A stretch of DNA of 20,079 bases from Bacteroidota bacterium (GTDB taxonomy: Bacteria; Bacteroidota; Bacteroidia; Chitinophagales; LD1), in the NCBI GenBank assembly GCA_018267435.1, contig JAFDYM010000325.1:1-20079 (forward strand), given 5' to 3'. Shown here piece by piece: positions 9,701-16,072 of the stretch (position 1 is its first letter; each line of letters begins with the position of its first letter). The translations under genes were made by a program, and so were the position numbers. The notes beneath the pieces are model-generated. The model worked only from the letters and a program-made list of their open reading frames with translations, searched no databases and had not been told where the DNA came from.

Positions 9701-10438
9701 GGCGAGTACAACAAGATGATAACCGAGCTTGAGCGCAGCGCCAAGATATTGGCGAAGAGCGAGCGCGAGGGCGCGTGGCGCGAAATGGCCAAGCAGATAG
9801 CGCACGAAATAAAGAATCCGCTTACGCCTATGAAGCTAAGCATACAATACTTGCAGCGTAGTATAGATAGTGGCGACCCTAACGTACCCCAACTAGCGAA
9901 GAAAGTTACACGCACCTTGGAGGAGCAGATTGAAAACCTTTCGGCCATAGCCACAGCATTTTCATCGTTTGCTAAAATGCCTAGGCCGGAAAATGAGGTG
10001 GTAGATTTGAACGACTTGCTACGCTCTATTACTGAACTGTTCAACCGCGAGCAGCAGAATGTGAAAGTGCTATTCGATACAGATATTGAAGGACCAGAGG
10101 TGTTTGCAGATAGGAACCAGTTGATTAGCGTATTCAACAACTTGGTGAAGAACGCCATACAAAGTATACCTGATGATAAGGAAGGTCATGTAGCAGTACA
10201 CATAGTACCCGATGGTGAGCTGATAGTAGTAGTGGTAGAAGACAATGGTAGTGGTATACCTGAAGAGCTGTACGACAAAGTGTTTGTGCCCAACTTTACT
10301 ACCAAGTCATCTGGCACTGGTTTGGGCTTAGCTATTTCTAAGCAAATAATAGATACTGCCGGTGGCAGAATATGGTTTGAGAGTAAACCTGGCGAGGGTA
10401 CTACCTTTTATGTGCGCATGCCACGCTATGAGCATTAG
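6770..10438 (+). CDS. Large multi-membrane NtrY-like sensor histidine kinase
   Basis: 1222 residues, far longer than a typical sensor kinase. Order: membrane segment 1 (about 10-25); extracytoplasmic region (27-203); about eight membrane segments (204-462); a second soluble region of about 240 residues (463-702); two more segments (703-726, 748-768); a Cache-like sensing region (769-914, with VFDGKGDLMVSS); a last segment (915-938); HAMP (about 938-992); HisKA with REMAKQIAHEIKNPLTP and phospho-accepting H1012; and an HATPase domain with N-box N1128, DNGSG from D1158, and a GTGLGLAIS lid. The kinase core resembles NtrY. All catalytic motifs are present, so it should autophosphorylate and pass phosphate to a response regulator, but none is encoded in the window. 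The start is TTG, supported by AAAGGG upstream. The signal is unknown; three separate sensing regions imply envelope sensing. Confidence 0.9.
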   Translation: MAKALQLKNYALGALLLIAVAIAVFKPEGKGLASIANIIQRDLNTKEEAYLSAVSNRKFVSGFFDAHWQTPEVKIALQSGVYFFGYKGDSLAVWTSNDVAVPPNITAIDTGATFIKLKNGWYALFKHSSKDGDTTILGLAEVKKEFPFENRFLSNAFIASSSIPDNIQLSETEIKGSVAIHSLGGEPLFYVYAIEVDNAYAVDWLQLLVQILIGLLLAYYINTLAISLKQRYGFMLGFGALLCIMLVVRLLSLYLDLPFEWNRLEVFNPKYYASSLVAKSLGDLMINCALLLWMAFFAVYHQPSIQVARKAKWYDALIGILVIYIGVAAIVWLFKTLVLDSVISFQVYNILSLGLYSLYGMLCISVVVVVHFLLSKAILQYLLAHGADVKIVAISAIALAGMAALLAIDSAFDEAILVTALWALVFVVLAYKWVMPNWKWRLRDMIIAVSCYSILCTILIENLYERRERNQRDFFASKLITERDFVAEYLFSDAAARIAADPFVKNYFSNPFISNKELLSRISSLYLSGYFNKYDIGLYVYDTTDMPIKNRDSLSLTYFQTHLEQKENSLAYITDSVENYLYLGTIPYYIDSNRLGTLAIKLAPKIYYGQNVYPELLLGEHVNVAENNYKFQYAVYYNDKLIGQYGDYPFTYYWDKNYAFKDGEDIEYIELPDWEHLIQRFPNGKKVIVTIAREPLFEPIATFSYLFTFLMLAVIAALLLAGVFIDANILSPLLSSVALSFRTRINYSMLLMIVVSFIIIGFVTIGFFRKQYNDFNTDRMLRKAKVIHATLEYFMQQRAADGYNSINDNSLEFEVARLADINGIDVNVFDGKGDLMVSSQSAIYDKGLVSRKMNPDAYFEMASTKSSQLTIDERIGGLKYIATYAPIRNTAGDAVAYLGVPYFAQSENISEEVSGFLVALMNVYVFLLICAAMLAYFISNSITRPLTIISEKLRILNLNKKNEPIQWDSKDEIGVLIGEYNKMITELERSAKILAKSEREGAWREMAKQIAHEIKNPLTPMKLSIQYLQRSIDSGDPNVPQLAKKVTRTLEEQIENLSAIATAFSSFAKMPRPENEVVDLNDLLRSITELFNREQQNVKVLFDTDIEGPEVFADRNQLISVFNNLVKNAIQSIPDDKEGHVAVHIVPDGELIVVVVEDNGSGIPEELYDKVFVPNFTTKSSGTGLGLAISKQIIDTAGGRIWFESKPGEGTTFYVRMPRYEH

Positions 10439-10444
10439 CAAAAT

Positions 10445-10476
10445 GCACAAGGCCCACCCGAAGGCAGGCCTTGTGT
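10445..10476. terminator. Hairpin between convergent genes, probable terminator
   Basis: A 9-bp perfect stem (10446-10454 with 10467-10475) plus a G-T closing pair and a 12-base loop lie between the kinase stop and the convergent split-barrel gene. The minus-strand side is followed by a short T-run (TTTT); the plus side has none. It may therefore serve mainly the minus-strand gene. Confidence 0.55.
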
Positions 10477-10495
10477 CAGTTCCATCATAAAAAGT

Positions 10496-11005
10496 TTAGG
10501 TGCTTAGTTTACCCTCTACGCCTGCATCAAACTGTTGGCCGGTAACCGCCGCGGTAGCTATAGCCAATAGGGTTACAGCTTTTCCATACTTGGTATCCCA
10601 ATAGTGCGATATATCTGTTGTAACTTTTATAGCGCTCAAGTTGGGGTCGTCCTTACCCTCAGGAAACCACGCCTTCGCCATCGGGTTCCACAGTTCATCA
10701 ATAGTGGCGCGGTCAGTCGATATTTGCGCCGTACCGTTCACTATCAAAAACTCCGATGCACCTGGGTTGTTGTACAGCAACTGCACACGGTTGTCTATGG
10801 CTATCTCTGCATTATGCTCGCTATCGGCCGCGCTAAGGAACCATATATTGCCCTCATCATCTACCTTTTGCGTACCCATAGGTCTGCTCTTAAACGGCAT
10901 ATCCATTACCTTGGTGCAGAACATACAAATGTGGCTGGCACCATCTACTAAGTTTTTCATTTTCGCAATGGCTTCATCGCGCGTTAGGTTTTTTATATCG
11001 CCCAT
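10496..11005 (-). CDS. Pyridoxamine 5'-phosphate oxidase-like FMN-binding split-barrel protein (general stress type)
   Basis: 169 residues matching the general-stress-protein-26 branch of the PNPOx-like split-barrel family. Recognisable pieces are the early SRPM strand (40-43), IWFLSAADSEHNAEI (54-68), the NGTAQIS strand (90-96), W106 with the WFPEGKDDP stretch (113-121), and YWDTKYGK (135-142). These proteins bind FMN or a related cofactor as dimers and are induced by stress; the true PLP-synthesis residues are not expected here, so this should not be called PdxH. It is cytoplasmic. It is convergent with the kinase gene and lies 77 bases downstream of the DUF4304-like gene on the same strand, which leaves room for its own promoter. 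The specific reaction is unknown. Confidence 0.87.
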   Translation of the reverse strand: MGDIKNLTRDEAIAKMKNLVDGASHICMFCTKVMDMPFKSRPMGTQKVDDEGNIWFLSAADSEHNAEIAIDNRVQLLYNNPGASEFLIVNGTAQISTDRATIDELWNPMAKAWFPEGKDDPNLSAIKVTTDISHYWDTKYGKAVTLLAIATAAVTGQQFDAGVEGKLST

Positions 11006-11052
11006 GTCGTATTTGTTTTTTGCAGCGATGTAAAAAGGATGTGCCAGACTTT

Positions 11053-11078
11053 GGTTGAAGGTTGGAAGGTTAAAGGTT
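11053..11078. repeat. Short GGTT-spaced intergenic repeat
   Basis: Four GGTT units occur at 11053, 11060, 11068 and 11075, spaced 7, 8 and 7 bases, in a purine-rich context (GAAGGTT-like). The stretch sits in the 77-base gap upstream of the split-barrel gene and next to the stop of the DUF4304-like gene. No function is evident. Confidence 0.5.
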
Positions 11079-11082
11079 AGCC

Positions 11083-11577
11083 CTATATAATGGACTCAAG
11101 CACATTTTTTATTGGACCAATATATAGCGAAGGATATTTTTTGTAAAGATTTTTCCAAGCGTGCAGGGTAGTAAGACTATTCAGCAATGGCAATATTTCT
11201 CCTTCCCAATCTTGTTCAAACTCAGAAATGAATAAAGCCAAATCTGTATCTAATGTTATTTTATAACCTAATGGGGATCTGCTCCTGAATTGATGCTTAT
11301 TTCTTTGCGCATTTAAAAAGGCAGGTTCCCTTAAAGGTGGTTGTAGTACGTCCCTCAGAAATGAAGGTTTGTCTATTATTGCTGTACTTATACCTATATT
11401 GAAACAGAAGTCTACGCTATCCGCGTCGTTCCAAGCTGAATTTTGCAATTGGATTAGAACAGTAAAATTGTCGTACTTTTTAAACCATAATTGACCTATG
11501 GTCTTATAGTCATGTTCCTTAAGTAGAGGCTTTAGGCAATCCTTGATAAATATTTTTTGCAAATCCTTCGCAGTCAT
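11083..11577 (-). CDS. DUF4304-like protein
   Basis: 164 residues, cytoplasmic by composition. The pattern of an N-terminal helix (MTAKDLQKIFIKDCLKPLLKE), then a G-x-x-W-F-K strand, a VLIQLQNSAW strand and a DFCFNIGIS strand, resembles DUF4304, a family of unknown function that is scattered among bacteria and variable in presence. The C-terminal half is helical with no catalytic-looking motif. Its ATG overlaps the stop codon of hemJ (TAATG, sharing base 11577), so it is translationally coupled to hemJ. The coding sequence looks more A/T-rich and less ATA-biased than its neighbours, a weak hint of later arrival. The family assignment is by memory of the pattern and is moderate. No role should be inferred from the hemJ linkage alone. 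Confidence 0.68.
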   Translation of the reverse strand: MTAKDLQKIFIKDCLKPLLKEHDYKTIGQLWFKKYDNFTVLIQLQNSAWNDADSVDFCFNIGISTAIIDKPSFLRDVLQPPLREPAFLNAQRNKHQFRSRSPLGYKITLDTDLALFISEFEQDWEGEILPLLNSLTTLHAWKNLYKKYPSLYIGPIKNVLESII

Positions 11578-12101
11578 TACTTCCCTCTAACAATTTTATA
11601 AATCCTTATTCCACCCAATAGAACAAGAATAAAACAAGCAAGGCCTACTAATGCCCATACTAAACTCATTTCTTGCTTTACCACCACTAGCATTACTATG
11701 GCGAGAAGAAAGATGGTAGCCACCTCGTTCCATATACGTAGCTGCTGCGAGGTATAGGTAAACTTGCCTGCCATTTGCTGCCGGTAAATGTGGTGCAGGC
11801 TAAAGTGGTAAAGGTACAACCCTAGCACAAAACCTATCTTAATCATCAGCCAGGTAGGTAGGCTTTGGTACAGGTATAGCATCCAGCTACCGAAGATGAG
11901 GGTAGCAATGGCCGATGGCCAGGTGATGCCCAACCATAGACGGCGTATCATTATGTTGAACTGTGCTTGCAGCACATCGCGCTCGGCGGCGGGCTTGTCG
12001 TTGGCCTCGGCATTGTATATATACAGGCGCACAATGTAAAACAACCCGCTAAACCAGGTTACTATAAATATGATATGCAATGCCTTAACGTAAAAATACA
12101 T
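11577..12101 (-). CDS. hemJ: Protoporphyrinogen IX oxidase HemJ
   Basis: 174 residues from the ATG at 12099-12101, the usual HemJ size. HemJ is the membrane-embedded enzyme that oxidises protoporphyrinogen IX to protoporphyrin IX late in heme synthesis. The sequence begins MYFYVKALHIIFIVTWFSGL, with the conserved early histidine (H9) and W16. It has about five membrane segments (4-24, 56-78, 83-100, 127-142, 146-165), K88 in the third, and the family's RxxNE motif as LRIWNEVAT (121-129). A longer reading that starts at 12284 would prepend 61 residues translated from intergenic repeats with no hydrophobic or family sequence; it is rejected. It heads a two-gene unit with the DUF4304-like gene through a one-base overlap. 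Confidence 0.9.
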   Translation of the reverse strand: MYFYVKALHIIFIVTWFSGLFYIVRLYIYNAEANDKPAAERDVLQAQFNIMIRRLWLGITWPSAIATLIFGSWMLYLYQSLPTWLMIKIGFVLGLYLYHFSLHHIYRQQMAGKFTYTSQQLRIWNEVATIFLLAIVMLVVVKQEMSLVWALVGLACFILVLLGGIRIYKIVRGK

Positions 12102-12153
12102 AGCGCTTATAGCCCCAAATAACGGCAATTTCGGGCATTCTTTCTTAAATACA

Positions 12154-12352
12154 GTTTCACGCAGAGGGCGCAAAGTTGAAGACGCAGAGAACAGCAGAGG
12201 CTTAAATGCAAGAATGCTAGAGAGATGCGCTGATGTCTCACTCTGGCAGCCTGTCCCGCAGTATTGCGGGAGGAGTGGTCCCAATTATCGGGACCGATGG
12301 TGGGTTGTGTTTGCATTAATTGTTTTATTTTATTCGCGCCTTCGTGGCTAAT
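12154..12352. repeat. Candidate dispersed intergenic element with degenerate inverted ends
   Basis: The left end reads CACGCAGAGGGCGCAAA (from 12158). The reverse complement of the right end (12331-12349) reads about CACGAAGGCGCGAATA, an imperfect match. A second ACGCAGAG lies at 12182-12189 and a CAGCAGAGG at 12192-12200. Such 'CACGCAGAG ... TTCGTGGCTA' sequences resemble repeats often found between genes in Bacteroidota and some other bacteria. There is no coding capacity. Whether it is a MITE or a set of REP-like units cannot be told from one copy. Confidence 0.5.
12254..12295. repeat. Tandem pair of GC-rich hairpins
   Basis: Hairpin 1: TCCCGCA (12254-12260) pairs with TGCGGGA (12265-12271) over loop GTAT. 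Hairpin 2: GGTCCC (12277-12282) pairs with GGGACC (12290-12295) over a 7-base loop. Neither is followed by a T-run, so they are not ordinary terminators. The lead-in CAGCCTGTCCC (12247-12257) recurs exactly at 14661-14671. Confidence 0.75.
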
Positions 12353-12440
12353 AATGAGCCCTTTAGAAGTTAAAAGTATGGATATCCACACCTCCGCAAT
12401 AATACATTGGTAGATTCATGAAATCGGGCTATTTTAGCGC

Positions 12441-12950
12441 GTGAATCAGACTGACCGCAAAGAGCATATTGAGGAAATAAAGAACATCTTCTCTGCCTAC
12501 TTGGAGAAGAAGGGACTGCGCAAAACCAACGAGCGCTACACTATCATCGAAGAAATTTACAGCCGCGACGACCACTTTGAAGCGGAAACCCTATACAGCG
12601 AAATAAAACGCAAGAAGTACAATATCAGTCGTGCTACGGTGTACAACACATTGGAGCTACTTACATCGTGCGACTTGGTAAAGAAGCACCAGTTTGGCAA
12701 AAACCTGGCGCAGTACGAAAAAAGCTACGGTTATAAACAACATGACCATATCATTTGTGTAGATTGTAAAAAAGTAGTTGAATTTTGCGACCCGAGGATA
12801 CAGCAGATAAAGAGCATGATGGGCGAGCTTTTGAATTTTAAAATAACCCACCACAGCTTGAATATGTATGGCGTATGTGGCCCTTGCCAAAAGAAACGTG
12901 AAATGGAAGCTGCTAAAAAAGATGAACTAGTAGAACAACAAACCCCATAA
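12441..12950 (+). CDS. Fur-family metal- or peroxide-responsive transcriptional repressor
   Basis: 169 residues with the Fur fold. The N-terminal winged helix (about 15-90) contains the recognition helix RATVYNTLELL (64-74), and the dimerisation/metal domain has HDHIICVDC (101-109). Two CxxC pairs, C106/C109 and C146/C149, make a structural zinc site. H101 and H103 belong to the regulatory metal site. It could be an iron-sensing Fur or a peroxide-sensing PerR; the sequence alone does not decide. It starts with GTG: an in-frame TAG lies 3 bases upstream (12435-12437) and no ATG occurs before the conserved core. It is followed by a STAS gene and purA, each after 17 bases, suggesting one transcript. 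The C-terminal 18 residues are a charged tail. Confidence 0.93.
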   Translation: MNQTDRKEHIEEIKNIFSAYLEKKGLRKTNERYTIIEEIYSRDDHFEAETLYSEIKRKKYNISRATVYNTLELLTSCDLVKKHQFGKNLAQYEKSYGYKQHDHIICVDCKKVVEFCDPRIQQIKSMMGELLNFKITHHSLNMYGVCGPCQKKREMEAAKKDELVEQQTP

Positions 12951-12967
12951 TAAACCCAACCTATAGT

Positions 12968-13309
12968 ATGAAGAACGAAGTTAAGGAAGGCGTATTAGTT
13001 ATTACCTTGGAAGGCAACTTGCTAGGCGAACACACCAATGCACCTGTAATGGAACTGATTAAGCAGAACCTTGAAGCAGGTAACAAAAAAGTCGTGTTTA
13101 ACCTAGAAGGTTTGAAGTTTATAAACAGTACTGGCTTGGGTATGCTTATGACCGGACTTACCAAAACCCGCAATGCAGGTGGCGAACTGGTACTTTGCAG
13201 CCTGCCTGACCAAATGAAGAAGCTATTGCAAATGACCAAGCTTGAAAGCATCTTCAATGTACAAGCTGATGAGGCAACAGCTATTACCTTTTTAAACAGT
13301 AAGAACTAA
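12968..13309 (+). CDS. STAS-domain anti-sigma-factor antagonist-like protein
   Basis: 113 residues forming a single STAS domain of the SpoIIAA/RsbV type. The signature FINSTGLGML (51-60) places the phosphorylatable serine at S54, in the position of the conserved serine of DSSGLG. In the classical system the unphosphorylated protein captures an anti-sigma kinase and frees a sigma factor, and phosphorylation switches it off. No kinase, phosphatase or sigma factor is encoded in the window, so the partner is unknown. There is no membrane segment. It lies 17 bases after the Fur-family gene and 17 bases before purA, which makes co-transcription likely. Confidence 0.92.
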   Translation: MKNEVKEGVLVITLEGNLLGEHTNAPVMELIKQNLEAGNKKVVFNLEGLKFINSTGLGMLMTGLTKTRNAGGELVLCSLPDQMKKLLQMTKLESIFNVQADEATAITFLNSKN

Positions 13310-13326
13310 ATTTCAACCACAAAATA

Positions 13327-14610
13327 ATGCACGTAGATATATTGATTGGTTTGCAGTGGGGCGACGAAGGCAAAGGCAAAATAGTTGACTACCTGGCAAA
13401 CAAGTATGATGTTATTGCACGCTTTCAAGGCGGACCGAATGCAGGACACACTTTAGTAATAGACGGCGTAAAAACCGTATTGCACACCGTACCTAGCGGT
13501 ATAATGCACGATAGGCCTACCAACGTAATAGGCAACGGCGTAGTAATAGACCCAGTAACGCTTCGCAAGGAAGTGGAACTGTTACTAAGCAAAAACATAG
13601 ACGTAAATAAGCGCTTATTTATATCGAAGAAGGCGCACCTGATAATGCCAACGCACAAGGTGTTGGATGCCGCTTCGGAAGCTGCTAAGGGCAAGGCTAA
13701 GATCGGCTCAACCCTACGCGGTATATCGCCAACCTATATGGATAAGACAGGTCGCAACGGTTTGCGCGTGGGCGATATATTAAGCTCCGAATTCAAGAAC
13801 ATATACGAGCGCGTAAGGGAGAAACATTTAGGCTTGCTTAAGATGTATGATTTTGAATTTAGCTTGGAAGAAGCGGAAAAACCTTGGTTCGAAGCTATCG
13901 AGTTTTTGAAGGGCTTGAACCTAATAGACTCTGAATACTTCTTGAACAATGCATTGAGCAAAGGCCAAAGCATCTTGGCTGAAGGCGCACAAGGTACTAT
14001 GTTGGATATCGACTTTGGTACATACCCTTATGTTACATCAAGCAACACTATTACTAGCGGTGCTTGCAACGGCTTGGGTATTCCGCCTACCAAAGTAAAA
14101 GAAGTAATAGGTATAGCCAAGGCATACTGCACCCGTGTGGGTAGCGGCCCTTTCCCTACCGAGTTGGATAACGAAGTAGGCGAACGCATACGCCAAATAG
14201 GTGGCGAGTTTGGTGCTACTACCGGCCGTGCCCGTCGCACTGGTTGGATAGACCTGCCTGCCTTGAAATACGGCGTAATGATAAACGGCGTAACCCAAAT
14301 AGCTATGACCAAAGCCGATGTACTAAACGACTTTGAAAGCATAGAGGCATGTACTGCTTATGAGTACGATGGCCAACGCAGCGAGCAAATACCTTACGAC
14401 CTTTGCAACACTGCTATAACGCCTGTATACCAACAAATAAAAGGCTGGAATACCGACCTACGCAAGTACAGCACCTACGGTGAATTGCCTAAGGAGTTTA
14501 CCGATTACTTAAGTTTTGTAGAAGATAGCTTAGGCGTGCCAGTAAGTATGATATCTACCGGCCCTGAAAGGGAAAGGTTGGTGTTTAAAGACGTATTGGC
14601 TTCGGTGTAG
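13327..14610 (+). CDS. purA: Adenylosuccinate synthetase
   Basis: 427 residues, the normal length. It joins IMP and aspartate using GTP to make adenylosuccinate, the first committed step to AMP, in the cytoplasm. The GTP-binding loop is GLQWGDEGKGK (8-18; the commoner form begins GAQ), with catalytic D13. FQGGPNAGHT (33-42) supplies the catalytic H41. GAQGTMLDIDFGTYPYVTSSNT-type sequence, split here as the stretches around codons 220-240, is the IMP/Mg region. TTGRARRTGW (298-307) carries the aspartate/IMP-binding arginines. All key residues are present. It is third in a tight run after the Fur-family and STAS genes. A REP-like palindrome, not a classical terminator, follows. Confidence 0.98.
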   Translation: MHVDILIGLQWGDEGKGKIVDYLANKYDVIARFQGGPNAGHTLVIDGVKTVLHTVPSGIMHDRPTNVIGNGVVIDPVTLRKEVELLLSKNIDVNKRLFISKKAHLIMPTHKVLDAASEAAKGKAKIGSTLRGISPTYMDKTGRNGLRVGDILSSEFKNIYERVREKHLGLLKMYDFEFSLEEAEKPWFEAIEFLKGLNLIDSEYFLNNALSKGQSILAEGAQGTMLDIDFGTYPYVTSSNTITSGACNGLGIPPTKVKEVIGIAKAYCTRVGSGPFPTELDNEVGERIRQIGGEFGATTGRARRTGWIDLPALKYGVMINGVTQIAMTKADVLNDFESIEACTAYEYDGQRSEQIPYDLCNTAITPVYQQIKGWNTDLRKYSTYGELPKEFTDYLSFVEDSLGVPVSMISTGPERERLVFKDVLASV

Positions 14611-14660
14611 TTAAAAACAAAGACAAGATGGTGATTGGCTGTTACAAGCCAGTTAACGAC

Positions 14661-14730
14661 CAGCCTGTCCCCCTCCTGTTTATAGGAGGGGGTGGCAAGA
14701 GCGAAGCGATTGTCGGGGGTGGTTAGCAAC
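14661..14730. repeat. REP-like extragenic palindrome between purA and pabB
   Basis: A perfect 9-bp stem, CCCCCTCCT (14669-14677) with AGGAGGGGG (14684-14692), surrounds a 6-base loop. It is followed by a conserved-looking tail, GGCAAGAGCGAAGCGATTGT then CGGGGGTGGTT. The stem has no following T-run. The 11 bases CAGCCTGTCCC at 14661-14671 are identical to 12247-12257. This composition resembles palindromic units dispersed in Bacteroidota genomes. It may protect mRNA ends or separate expression of the two genes. Confidence 0.7.
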
Positions 14731-14748
14731 AACACCAACAGATAGGGA

Positions 14749-16038
14749 ATGGCAGAAAGCACCACAGTTACCTTACAGGATATAAACGCTTTTAAGCATA
14801 AAGCATTACAATGGGCAAACTACTTCAAGGTAGTTTGCCTTTTTGATAATAACCAATACCCGCATGCCAACTACCAAAGCGTAGATTGGACGCTGGCTGT
14901 AGATGCTACCGAAGAACTGACATGCGGCGATGATGCTTTCGATAAGTTGAAGGCTTTTCAAGCTGCAAGTGATAGGCCCATATACGGCTACATGGGCTAC
15001 GACCTAAAGAACCAGCTAGAGAAACTAGAAAGCAAGCACGAAGATCATGTAGGCTTTGCCGATATGTATTTCTTTAAGCCAAGGTTTATATTGGAAATAC
15101 AAGGCGATAGGCTAACGCTTAACCGCAACTACCCAGAAACATTTGAACTGGTAGAAATGATTACCAAGATGCCAGCCAAGCCACACAGCGCAGCAGATGT
15201 ATTAACGCTGAGAAGCCGCACAAGCAAGGTAGATTATATTGCTAATGTAGAAGCTATACGCCAGCAGATAGAGGCAGGCGACTTTTATGAGCTTAACTAC
15301 TGCAACGAGTTTTATGCTGAGGGGGTAAAGCTTAATCCGCTGCAAACATTTATACACCTAAACGAGAGTGCTAAGGCGCCATTCAGTTCATATTTTAAGC
15401 ATGGCGATAAGTACCTGCTATGCGCAAGCCCCGAGCGCTTTATGAAGAAGGAAGGCGCCAAGCTTATATCTCAACCTATAAAAGGAACCATACGCAAAGG
15501 CGCAACCGCCGAAGAAACTGCACAGCTAAAGCAGCAACTTCAGAACGACATAAAAGAACGCGCCGAGAACGTAATGATAGTAGACCTAGTGCGCAACGAC
15601 CTTGCCCGCAGCTGCAAGCCTGGCACTGTTAAGGTAGAAGAGCTTTTCGGGGTGTATGAGTTTAATACCGTGCAGCAAATGATAAGCACCGTAGTGGGCG
15701 AAATACGCGAGGAGGTACAATTTACAGATGCTATTAAGCATGCCTTCCCTATGGGTAGTATGACGGGCGCACCGAAGGTGATGGTAATGCAAACCATTGA
15801 GCAGTACGAGAACTTTAAGCGTGGCCTGTATAGCGGTGCTGTTGGCTATATAGAACCCAACACCGACTTCGACTTTAATGTGGTTATACGCAGCATATTC
15901 TACAATGCTGATAACGAGTATTTATCTATTCGAGTAGGCGGTGCTATAACTTATGATTCCATACCTGAAAAGGAATACGAGGAAATGTTGTTGAAAGCGG
16001 CTTCGCTTTTGAAAGTGTTAAACGCATCTATTGCTTGA
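14749..16038 (+). CDS. pabB: Aminodeoxychorismate synthase component I
   Basis: 429 residues, slightly short for PabB but complete in the chorismate-binding domain. With a glutamine amidotransferase partner it converts chorismate to 4-amino-4-deoxychorismate, the precursor of the p-aminobenzoate part of folate. The decisive motif is SQPIKGT (241-247): lysine K245 marks PabB, where anthranilate synthase TrpE has alanine. Further family pieces are ASPERF (226-231), VDLVRNDLAR (278-287), GSMTGAPK (336-343), and GGAITYDSIPEKEY (397-410). The N-terminal about 150 residues are weaker and correspond to the variable beta domain. No pabA or pabC is adjacent. It lies 138 bases after purA across a palindromic element, so it may have its own promoter. 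Confidence 0.93.
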   Translation: MAESTTVTLQDINAFKHKALQWANYFKVVCLFDNNQYPHANYQSVDWTLAVDATEELTCGDDAFDKLKAFQAASDRPIYGYMGYDLKNQLEKLESKHEDHVGFADMYFFKPRFILEIQGDRLTLNRNYPETFELVEMITKMPAKPHSAADVLTLRSRTSKVDYIANVEAIRQQIEAGDFYELNYCNEFYAEGVKLNPLQTFIHLNESAKAPFSSYFKHGDKYLLCASPERFMKKEGAKLISQPIKGTIRKGATAEETAQLKQQLQNDIKERAENVMIVDLVRNDLARSCKPGTVKVEELFGVYEFNTVQQMISTVVGEIREEVQFTDAIKHAFPMGSMTGAPKVMVMQTIEQYENFKRGLYSGAVGYIEPNTDFDFNVVIRSIFYNADNEYLSIRVGGAITYDSIPEKEYEEMLLKAASLLKVLNASIA

Positions 16039-16053
16039 TACCCCTTCTTTTTG

Positions 16054-16072
16054 TTAAATCAGTATGATTTAA
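16054..16072. repeat. AT-rich perfect inverted repeat downstream of pabB
   Basis: TTAAATCA (16054-16061) and TGATTTAA (16065-16072) form an 8-bp perfect inverted repeat around a 3-base centre, 15 bases after the pabB stop. With no T-run behind it, it is a poor terminator. It could be an operator in the 181-base gap before the adhesin gene, or chance in AT-rich DNA. The rest of that gap shows nothing definite. Confidence 0.45.

Larger units (their letters stand above)
12102..12440. other. Gene-free divergent intergenic region with repeat mosaic
   Basis: The 339 bases between hemJ (minus) and the Fur-family gene (plus) hold no credible gene. They contain ACGCAGAG-type repeats (12154-12200), two adjacent hairpins (12254-12295), and an end segment (12330-12352) that is a rough inverse of the first. 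Both flanking genes must draw their promoters from here, but no convincing TAnnTTTG element was found. Confidence 0.7.

Noticed and set aside
9472..10158. 228-residue minus-strand open frame
   Set aside because: It is antisense to the HAMP and HisKA region of the kinase and has no domain pattern.
12102..12284. 61-residue N-terminal extension of HemJ
   Set aside because: It is translated from intergenic repeats, has no family similarity, and the start at 12101 gives the standard HemJ N-terminus.
12107..12391. 94-residue minus-strand open frame
   Set aside because: It lies across the repeat mosaic and hairpins; its sequence is a translation of non-coding repeats.
14505..14765. 86-residue minus-strand open frame over the purA-pabB gap
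   Set aside because: It overlaps the end of purA antisense and the REP-like palindrome, with no protein-like features.
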